The notes under the pieces: generated by a model
Databases searched by the model: none
Told to the model about the DNA's origin: nothing
What the model saw: the letters and a program-made list of their open reading frames with translations, nothing else
Translations under genes and position numbers: made by a program
From: Desulfohalobiaceae bacterium
GTDB taxonomy: Bacteria > Desulfobacterota > Desulfovibrionia > Desulfovibrionales > Desulfothermaceae
NCBI GenBank assembly: GCA_021737115.1
Contig: JAIPER010000265.1
Coordinates: 1 to 5,572 of the forward strand
Direction of reading: 5' to 3'
DNA length: 5,572 bases
Part shown: in pieces, positions 1 through 4,074 of the stretch
Position numbering within the stretch: position 1 is the first letter of the stretch
Layout: each line of letters starts with the position of its first letter

Positions 1-636
1 AATCGTTTGGTCTTTGGGATCGAGGGCGATAAAGGAGGCCCCGTTGATGACATTGATGTCCTGGACCTTGCGGATACCAAGGTTGAGATACCCCGCCCCG
101 GCCCCTGGTCCGACCGTTTCAAACTCAATCTCTGTCAAGACCTCATCCGGACGCATCAAGGTCTGGCCCGGACCCTGAAAAAATTCCTTGAGGGCCAGCG
201 TTCGCTCTCCCTGCTTGCTCCTTAAAACGACACGTGCCCCGTAAACCAGGAGCGAGGGCAGCAAGTCTCCCGCGGGACGGGCCGAACTGATGTTCCCGCC
301 AATTGTCGCCAGATTCCTGATCAACGGCGACCCCAGGGCCCTGGCCCCGGATCCGAGGGCAGAGGCATTCTCCCGAATCTGCTGAGCCTCCCCAAGATCG
401 GCCACTGTAGCAGTGGCGCCGATCTTGAAGGCGCCCCCCAGGATCTCGAGCTTTTTCAAAGCTTCGATCCTGGCCAGGGAAACAACATGCCTGGGAGACA
501 AGACCCCTTTTTTCATATTGACCATAAGATCGGTGCCCCCGGCAAGACATCTGGCCTCGTTGCCAAATTCAGCCAGCAGATCACACGCCTCTGCAACGCT
601 TTTCGGCTCATCGTATTCAAATCGTGGTAAAAGCAT
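1..636 (-). CDS. FAD-binding subunit of a molybdenum hydroxylase (xanthine dehydrogenase/CO dehydrogenase medium-subunit family), 3' end beyond window
   Basis: Seen: the minus frame is open from ATG at 636 to the window edge, giving 212 residues with no stop. Residues 32-37 are AGGTDL, and residues 106-127 carry IRNLATIGGN followed by ISSARPAGDLLP. These are the two FAD-contacting signatures of the molybdopterin-dehydrogenase FAD-binding family (PF00941: XdhB, CoxM, HcrB). Family members run about 280-300 residues, so roughly three quarters is present. Known role: this subunit carries FAD and passes electrons between the 2Fe-2S subunit and NAD+ or another acceptor; the complex is normally cytoplasmic. 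Start choice: AAAGGAG lies 7 nt before ATG 636 and the N-terminus LLPRFEY is typical. An in-frame ATG at 657 would place that SD inside the gene. Being promoter-proximal, it is probably the first gene of a leftward operon whose FeS and Mo subunits lie outside. The substrate (purine, aldehyde, aromatic acyl-CoA, CO) cannot be told from this subunit. Confidence 0.93.
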   Translation of the reverse strand, partial: MLLPRFEYDEPKSVAEACDLLAEFGNEARCLAGGTDLMVNMKKGVLSPRHVVSLARIEALKKLEILGGAFKIGATATVADLGEAQQIRENASALGSGARALGSPLIRNLATIGGNISSARPAGDLLPSLLVYGARVVLRSKQGERTLALKEFFQGPGQTLMRPDEVLTEIEFETVGPGAGAGYLNLGIRKVQDINVINGASFIALDPKDQTI

Positions 637-642
637 CTCCGC

Positions 643-650
643 ACTCCTTT
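643..650 (-). promoter_or_regulatory. Ribosome binding site of the FAD-subunit gene
   Basis: Reading leftward, AAAGGAG (650 to 644) sits 7 nt from ATG 636. This strong Shine-Dalgarno match decides for start 636 over the in-frame ATG at 657. Confidence 0.75.
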
Positions 651-672
651 TGTTCATTTGAATGGATGAATA

Positions 673-701
673 ATCATACCCATGGATCTGATAAATGTCA
701 A
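673..701 (-). promoter_or_regulatory. Near-consensus sigma-70 promoter for the leftward FAD-subunit operon
   Basis: Reading leftward: perfect -35 TTGACA (701 to 696), a 17-nt spacer (695 to 679), then -10 TATGAT (678 to 673), one mismatch from TATAAT. The predicted start near 666 leaves a leader of about 30 nt, which contains the SD before ATG 636. The -35 lies inside the left arm of the 9-bp inverted repeat at 695-733, so a protein bound there would compete with RNA polymerase. The match is seen; activity is inferred. Confidence 0.65.
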
Positions 702-733
702 TACATCAATATACTTCTATATGTTATTGACAT
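695..733. promoter_or_regulatory. Candidate operator: 9-bp inverted repeat between divergent genes
   Basis: ATGTCAATA (695-703) and TATTGACAT (725-733) are perfect inverted copies with centres 30 bp apart, about three helical turns. A smaller palindrome, ATATA-CTTC-TATAT (709-722), sits nearly concentrically between them, and CATCAATA (704-711) partly repeats the left arm directly. It lies between the IclR-type gene and the divergent FAD-subunit gene, where an IclR-family dimer or tetramer would be expected to bind. Caution: each arm contains TTGACA pointing outward, so part of the symmetry may simply be two divergent -35 elements. Confidence 0.5.
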
Positions 734-752
734 TATGCGAAAAAAATTATCA

Positions 753-780
753 TTGCATTTTTAAGATTAGCAACTATACT
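753..780 (+). promoter_or_regulatory. Possible promoter of the IclR-family gene giving a leaderless mRNA
   Basis: TTGCAT (753-758), 16-nt spacer, TATACT (775-780). The start would fall at about 786-788, on the ATG at 787, consistent with the lack of any Shine-Dalgarno before that codon. An alternative uses the perfect TTGACA at 727-732 with TATCAT at 748-753, but the 15-nt spacer is short. Both are sequence matches only. Confidence 0.35.
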
Positions 781-786
781 GAACAA

Positions 787-1563
787 ATGAGCTATCAATA
801 CAAACCACCGGCTATAACAAGAGCCATAAAAGTAATTGAATTTATTTCTCAATCTCCACGAGCACCTCGCTTGAGCCTCCTTGCCCGAGAGCTTGACCTG
901 AGCAAGAGCTCGCTCCACGGCATCCTCCATTCTCTGATGGAAGGGAAATGGCTGCAAAAGACCGACACGGGAGGATTCGCCTTCACTTCCCACTTCCAGA
1001 ACCTACTGCAACAACCCGCTTCGAAGGCTCAGATCAAAGACACGGCCAGGCCTTTTATGGACTATCTGGCTGAACACATCAATGAAAGCGTCTTTCTCGG
1101 CCTGAAAAATGCGGACAAGGTCGTCATTCAGGAATGCGTTCAAGGTCCGAAAGAGATGCGCATCAGCGCCCGGATCGGGAACAGTATTCCATTGTTGGCC
1201 GGGGCCATCGGGAAAATTTTTCTCTCCGATCTGAACCAGGCCCAGCTCAAGCAGTTCCTTAAAGAAAACAGGCCACCCAAATTCACCGATAAGTCTATCT
1301 GTGACCTTGACAAATACAGGGCGGAAGTAGAAAAAGCAAAGAAACAAGGCTATGCTCTAGATAATGAAGAGTACCTCCCCGGTGTCCGGGCAGTGGCCGT
1401 CCCTATCAAGCAGAACGGCAGGATCACGGCCGGTCTGTGGATTGTCGGCTTCAGCTCTCAGTTGAATGAAAAGGTGCTGGACAGGGCCAGAGAAAAACTC
1501 CTTGATGCCGGACATATCATCTCCAGAATCCTGGAGAAACAGTCGACAGGCGCGGAACTATAG
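787..1563 (+). CDS. IclR-family transcriptional regulator
   Basis: Seen: 258 residues, the normal IclR length. An N-terminal winged helix-turn-helix (about residues 8-70) contains LSLLARELDLSKSSLHGILHSL and then a hydrophobic wing. The effector domain (about 85-253) includes SVFLGL, the stretch RIGNSIPLLAGAIGKIFLS at 129-147, and the family signature LDNEEYLPGVRAVAVPI at 191-207. Known role: IclR proteins bind small organic acids or related ligands in the C-terminal domain and repress or activate adjacent, often divergent, catabolic operons. Inference: it regulates the divergent molybdenum-hydroxylase operon and probably itself. Start choice: the frame is open back to ATG 682, but those 35 extra residues lie over the promoter and inverted-repeat region and do not look like IclR sequence. 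ATG 787 gives the usual short lead to the HTH. It lacks an SD. The ligand is unknown. Confidence 0.93.
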   Translation: MSYQYKPPAITRAIKVIEFISQSPRAPRLSLLARELDLSKSSLHGILHSLMEGKWLQKTDTGGFAFTSHFQNLLQQPASKAQIKDTARPFMDYLAEHINESVFLGLKNADKVVIQECVQGPKEMRISARIGNSIPLLAGAIGKIFLSDLNQAQLKQFLKENRPPKFTDKSICDLDKYRAEVEKAKKQGYALDNEEYLPGVRAVAVPIKQNGRITAGLWIVGFSSQLNEKVLDRAREKLLDAGHIISRILEKQSTGAEL

Positions 1564-1578
1564 AATTTTGGATTTTGG

Positions 1579-1610
1579 CCTCCGGCCCGTAGGGGCCTAC
1601 GCCCCGGAGG
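1579..1610. terminator. GC-rich hairpin just after the IclR-family gene, possible terminator
   Basis: CCTCCGG (1579-1585) pairs perfectly with CCGGAGG (1604-1610). Inside, CGTAG (1588-1592) pairs with CTACG (1597-1601) around loop GGGC. The hairpin begins 15 nt after the stop and is followed by GATTTTCGATTG, with no clean T-run. It could be a weak intrinsic terminator, a 3'-end stabiliser or one unit of a dispersed palindromic repeat. The rest of the 154-bp spacer to mobA shows nothing convincing. Confidence 0.4.
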
Positions 1611-1717
1611 GATTTTCGATTGTTAAGGCAAAGAATAAGAGCTGGTTATCTGGCATAAATCCAAAAACTTTTTCTTAAAGCCTATAGGTACGCGAAACAG
1701 GGAGCAAAGAACGGAGA

Positions 1718-2350
1718 ATGTCGAATCCTGAACTTCATCAAACACGCCACATGCCATTTTCAGCGGCAATCCTTTGCGGCGGGCTCAATTCCAGGATGGG
1801 GGGAATCAACAAAGGCTTTTTGCACCTGAAACAGGAATCTTTTCTGGAAAGGCTGCAAAAGATCCTCAGCCCCCTTGTTTCTGAAATCATATTGGTCACC
1901 AAGAGCGCCGACCTCTATCAGGGAATGGGATTCAAGGTAGTCAGCGATATCTACACAGTTCGAAGTTCTCTGGCCGGAGTACACGCCGCCCTGGTCCAGG
2001 CTCAAAACAACCACGTCTTTTTGACTGCCTGCGACGCGCCACTGTTAAAACCGGAGCTCGTGAACTGCTTGCTCGAATCCACTTCCCCGGAAGACGAGGT
2101 GGTCGTCCCTGCATCCGAGCAATATTTCGAACCCCTGTGCGCCGTGTATTCCAAGGCGTGTCTCCCGGTCATCGAGACCCTCCTGGAGCAAAAATGCCTG
2201 AAAATTTCAAATCTGTTTTCCAGAATCCGACTGAAAAAGATCTCTTACCAGACCTTGCAGCAATACGATCCCGAACTTGAATCCTTTATCAATGTCAACA
2301 ACCTGCAGGACCTGGAAAGGGTCAAGATCTTATACCGGAAGCTCGCATGA
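1718..2350 (+). CDS. mobA: Molybdenum cofactor guanylyltransferase (MobA)
   Basis: Seen: 210 residues with the nucleotidyltransferase fold markers in order. These are LCGGLNSRMGG (19-29) followed by NKG (31-33; usually DKG), SSLAGVHAAL (83-92), the metal-binding aspartate in TACDAPLL (D106), EPLCAVY (138-144), and the C-terminal FINVNNLQDLE (190-200), a form of the FxNINTPEDL motif. Known role: MobA transfers GMP from GTP to Mo-molybdopterin, making the guanine dinucleotide cofactor in the cytoplasm. The GG and LAG motifs favour GTP over CTP (the MocA type has AAG and LTS). Start choice: ATG 1718 has AGGGAG 13 nt upstream, a slightly long spacing, plus GGAG almost touching it; the later ATG at 1751 has no SD. 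It lies downstream of the IclR-family gene, same strand. Its TGA stop falls within the first bases of the downstream dispersed repeat, yet length and C-terminal motif suggest an intact protein. Confidence 0.9.
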   Translation: MSNPELHQTRHMPFSAAILCGGLNSRMGGINKGFLHLKQESFLERLQKILSPLVSEIILVTKSADLYQGMGFKVVSDIYTVRSSLAGVHAALVQAQNNHVFLTACDAPLLKPELVNCLLESTSPEDEVVVPASEQYFEPLCAVYSKACLPVIETLLEQKCLKISNLFSRIRLKKISYQTLQQYDPELESFINVNNLQDLERVKILYRKLA

Positions 2351-2478
2351 AACTTGATTTTTCTTTGTCCGTCACCCCGGCGGAGGCCGGGGTCCAGCTC
2401 TTATTTTTTCAGTCTGGATTCCGGCCTTCGCCGGAATGACGGAGGAGGTGACTCAAAGTTTCTTTTTTGATCAAACTG
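2347..2478. repeat. Dispersed ~132-bp repeat, copy 1 (BIME/REP-like)
   Basis: Matches 3885-4015 in direct orientation with 8 substitutions and one 1-bp indel (about 93% identity). The final 50 bp (2429-2478) are identical. Both copies start ATGAAACT and end GATCAAACTG. Inside are two facing 29-nt hairpin units: 2369-2397 (stem ACCCCGGC/GCCGGGGT, loop GGAG) and 2414-2442 (stem ATTCCGGC/GCCGGAAT, loop CTTC). Unit B is the reverse complement of unit A apart from paired changes. The outer ends are also weakly inverted (GAAACTT next to the start, reverse complement AAGTTTC near 2456-2462). The architecture resembles bacterial interspersed mosaic elements built from REP units. No transposase is present. 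Confidence 0.9.
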
Positions 2479-2550
2479 GCAATTGTTGTCTTCAAACCAA
2501 TTACACAACACCATGACCATATTCTTAAGTATATTAAGTAATTATATGTT

Positions 2551-2571
2551 AGCTTTGCCAGAGGCAAAGCT
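2551..2571. repeat. Perfect 9-bp inverted repeat (hairpin)
   Basis: AGCTTTGCC (2551-2559), loop AGA, GGCAAAGCT (2563-2571). It abuts the long hairpin at 2572 directly. There is no T-run, so a canonical intrinsic terminator is unlikely. Confidence 0.7.
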
Positions 2572-2661
2572 ATACTGATCCAACTTAGCTTTTTGTGAAA
2601 TTTGGACTTGGAGCCTTGGGGTCTCCAGTCTTTGTTGTAAAAACCCAAATTGGATCAGTAT
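2572..2661. repeat. 90-bp long imperfect hairpin with 12-bp terminal inverted repeats (MITE-like or structured RNA)
   Basis: ATACTGATCCAA (2572-2583) and TTGGATCAGTAT (2650-2661) are perfect inverted copies. Further concentric pairing is visible: TTTTT (2590-2594) with AAAAA (2639-2643), and GACTTGGAG (2605-2613) with CTCCAGTC (2623-2630, one bulged T), leaving a 9-nt apical loop. The whole block can fold into one stem. If the ends are read as CTGATCC...GGATCAG (2575-2658), a TA lies on each side, as for elements that duplicate a TA target. No open frame is inside. It could be a small non-autonomous mobile element or a structured 5' leader. Confidence 0.6.
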
Positions 2662-2694
2662 GACATTCGAAACAAACTTCAAAAAATATCTAAG

Positions 2695-2737
2695 CTTTTT
2701 CCGCGACCCTGCGCGGAAAAAGAGGCCCCTTCGGGGC
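2695..2737. repeat. Two adjacent strong hairpins upstream of the MoeA-like gene
   Basis: CTTTTTCCGCG (2695-2705) and CGCGGAAAAAG (2712-2722) are perfect 11-bp arms around a 6-nt loop. Two bases later GCCCC (2725-2729) and GGGGC (2733-2737) enclose TTC. Neither is followed by a T-run on either strand, so this is not a canonical terminator. It may be a REP-type palindrome or a leader structure. Confidence 0.65.
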
Positions 2738-2815
2738 AGTTTGCTTCGTAAAGACCAACTTGATGTTTTGAAATTTCTGCTAAGCGCCTGAAATTATAGC
2801 AAGAGGCATAAGGCC

Positions 2816-3835
2816 ATGAAAACAATACCCACAGAAAATGCGGCCGGGATGGTTCTCGGCCATGACATCACCCGGATTGTCGCCGGTGATTTCAAAGGCC
2901 CTGCCTTTCGAAAAGGCCATGTGGTTCAAGATGAAGATATCCCGATGCTGCTGGACCTGGGCAAGGAACAGCTCTATGTCCTTGAACTGGAACAGGGGCT
3001 TCTCCATGAAAACGAAGCCGCCAAGCGCATCGCCTCTGCGGCTGTCGGGAAAGGACTCGTTCTGACCGAGCCGGTCGAGGGCAAGATCAATCTCAAGGCG
3101 ACCTGTCAGGGCTTGTTGAAGGTAGATGTCCAGGGGCTGACCAGGATCAATACACAGGAGAACATCATGTTCGCCACCCTGCACACCAACCAGGAGGTCC
3201 ATGGGGATCAAAACTGCGGAGGCACCAGGATAATCCCTCTGGTCATCGCAGAAGAGAGAATCAGAGAGGTTGAGGCCATCTGCGGCCAACACTTCCCTGT
3301 TATCGAAATCAAGCCTTTTACCGCCTGCAGGGTCGGGCTGGTGACCACCGGCAGCGAGGTCTATCATGGACGAATCAAGGATCAGTTCTCCCCGATTGTG
3401 CAGGCCAAGTTTGAAAGCCTGGGCAGCACGGTGATGCGTCAGATCACTGTTTCCGATGATCAGGAACTGACCGTCCAGGCCATAACGGACCTGATCCGTG
3501 AGGGGGCCGATTTTATAGCCGTTACCGGCGGCATGTCCGTTGATCCTGATGATCGGACCCCGGCCGCCATCCGGGCCACCGGCGCCAGGGTGGTCACATA
3601 CGGGGCCCCGATCCTGCCTGGGGCCATGTTTATGCTGGCCTATCTTGGAGACGTTCCCATTGTCGGCCTGCCCGGCTGTGTGATGTACTTCCGGGCCAGC
3701 GTCTTTGATCTGATCGTGCCCAGACTCCTGGCCGGAGAGTCCGTCACCCGGGAAGATATCGCTTCCATGGGCCACGGCGGGTTGTGTGCAAGCTGCCCGG
3801 ACTGCCGCTATCCGGTCTGTCCGTTCGGGAAATGA
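2816..3835 (+). CDS. MoeA-like molybdopterin-binding protein with C-terminal cysteine motif
   Basis: Seen: 339 residues. The N-terminal half starts KTIPTENAAGMVLGHDIT. A MoCF/MogA-type molybdopterin-binding domain spans about residues 170-305: VGLVTTGSEV (173-182), IAVTGGMSVDPDDRTP (234-249) and GLPGCVMYF (284-292), where classical MoeA has GLPGN. The C-terminus adds C324, C327, C330 and C335 spaced x2, x2, x4 and ending CPFGK. Known: this fold binds molybdopterin and, in MoeA, inserts molybdate; relatives of this shorter type accompany molybdenum-hydroxylase genes but are poorly characterised. MoeA is usually about 400 residues, so I call it MoeA-like rather than MoeA. Start: AAGAGG (2801-2806) lies 9 nt before ATG. 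It sits between mobA and xdhC, bracketed by the two ~132-bp repeats. Inference: cofactor handling for a hydroxylase such as the one whose FAD subunit is encoded at the left edge. Confidence 0.88.
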   Translation: MKTIPTENAAGMVLGHDITRIVAGDFKGPAFRKGHVVQDEDIPMLLDLGKEQLYVLELEQGLLHENEAAKRIASAAVGKGLVLTEPVEGKINLKATCQGLLKVDVQGLTRINTQENIMFATLHTNQEVHGDQNCGGTRIIPLVIAEERIREVEAICGQHFPVIEIKPFTACRVGLVTTGSEVYHGRIKDQFSPIVQAKFESLGSTVMRQITVSDDQELTVQAITDLIREGADFIAVTGGMSVDPDDRTPAAIRATGARVVTYGAPILPGAMFMLAYLGDVPIVGLPGCVMYFRASVFDLIVPRLLAGESVTREDIASMGHGGLCASCPDCRYPVCPFGK

Positions 3836-3841
3836 GAACAG

Positions 3842-3862
3842 ATATCAGACATCAGAGGTCAG
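3842..3862. repeat. Three tandem imperfect heptamers
   Basis: ATATCAG, ACATCAG and AGGTCAG lie end to end (3842-3848, 3849-3855, 3856-3862; consensus ANRTCAG), starting 6 nt after the MoeA-like stop codon. They are followed by a small hairpin CCTGC-TTCTG-GCAGG (3864-3878). There is no T-run, so this is not a clear terminator. Confidence 0.6.
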
Positions 3863-3884
3863 CCCTGCTTCTGGCAGGCCACGT

Positions 3885-4015
3885 ATGAAACTAGATTTTT
3901 CTTTCTCCGTCACCCCGGCGTAGGCGGGGTCCAGCTCTTACATTTTCAGACTGGATTCCGGTCTCCGCCGGAATGACGGAGGAGGTGACTCAAAGTTTCT
4001 TTTTTGATCAAACTG
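3885..4015. repeat. Dispersed ~132-bp repeat, copy 2 (BIME/REP-like)
   Basis: Direct copy of 2347-2478, 131 bp. Hairpin unit A is 3907-3934 (28 nt; one base deleted, leaving a bulge) and unit B is 3951-3979. In unit B the stem base that is C in copy 1 is T, which can still pair with G as a wobble. An ATG inside unit B (3973) is in frame with xdhC. It lies between the MoeA-like gene and xdhC, 1,538 bp from copy 1 start to start. Confidence 0.9.
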
Positions 4016-4018
4016 TTC

Positions 4019-4042
4019 GGTCTGCCCGACCGGAGGCAGACC
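4019..4042. repeat. Perfect 8-bp-stem hairpin upstream of xdhC
   Basis: GGTCTGCC (4019-4026) and GGCAGACC (4035-4042) flank an 8-nt loop. It begins 3 nt after repeat copy 2 and ends 32 nt before the xdhC start. It is absent after copy 1, so it is a separate palindrome or the edge of another repeat type. Confidence 0.65.
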
Positions 4043-4074
4043 TGACATATAGTCCTTTAAAACATAGAAAAACC

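Larger units (their letters stand above)
2479..2815. other. Gene-free spacer rich in inverted repeats
   Basis: There is no credible coding frame between copy 1 of the dispersed repeat and the MoeA-like gene. The first 70 bp are AT-rich and include CTTAA-GTATA-TTAAG (2524-2538) with TTAAGTA repeated at 2525 and 2534. Three structured blocks follow, listed separately: a short hairpin (2551-2571), a long imperfect hairpin (2572-2661) and a tandem hairpin pair (2695-2737). A TTGAAA at 2768-2773 could be a -35 for the downstream gene, but no good -10 is correctly spaced. Confidence 0.7.

Noticed and set aside
143..661. Open frames on both strands inside the FAD-subunit gene (minus 143-550, plus 413-661, plus 7-225)
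   Set aside because: All overlap a frame with unmistakable FAD-binding signatures and have no motifs of their own.
682..786. 35-codon upstream extension of the IclR-family gene from ATG 682
   Set aside because: It covers the divergent promoter and inverted repeat, encodes an atypical lead, and has no SD; the family N-terminus fits ATG 787.
1466..1678. 70-codon plus-strand frame across the IclR gene end
   Set aside because: It begins inside the IclR gene in another frame and ends through the GC hairpin; no SD or recognisable domain.
2347..2478. CRISPR array or full insertion sequence
   Set aside because: Only two copies, 1.5 kb apart, with a gene between them; no regularly spaced short repeats and no transposase frame in or near either copy.
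2409..2648. 79-codon minus-strand frame
   Set aside because: Its C-terminus (RHSGEGRNPD) is simply the translation of repeat copy 1, and the rest runs through the 90-bp hairpin element. No SD and no protein-like features.
2695..2722. Canonical intrinsic terminator for mobA
   Set aside because: The stem is strong, but it is about 345 bp past the stop and the downstream arm ends in AAAAAG with no T-run on either strand.
2780..3775. Long minus-strand open frame (331 codons)
   Set aside because: It lies opposite the MoeA-like gene, whose product has clear molybdopterin-binding motifs; the minus translation is rich in G, D, H and Q with no recognisable domain. It is a shadow frame.
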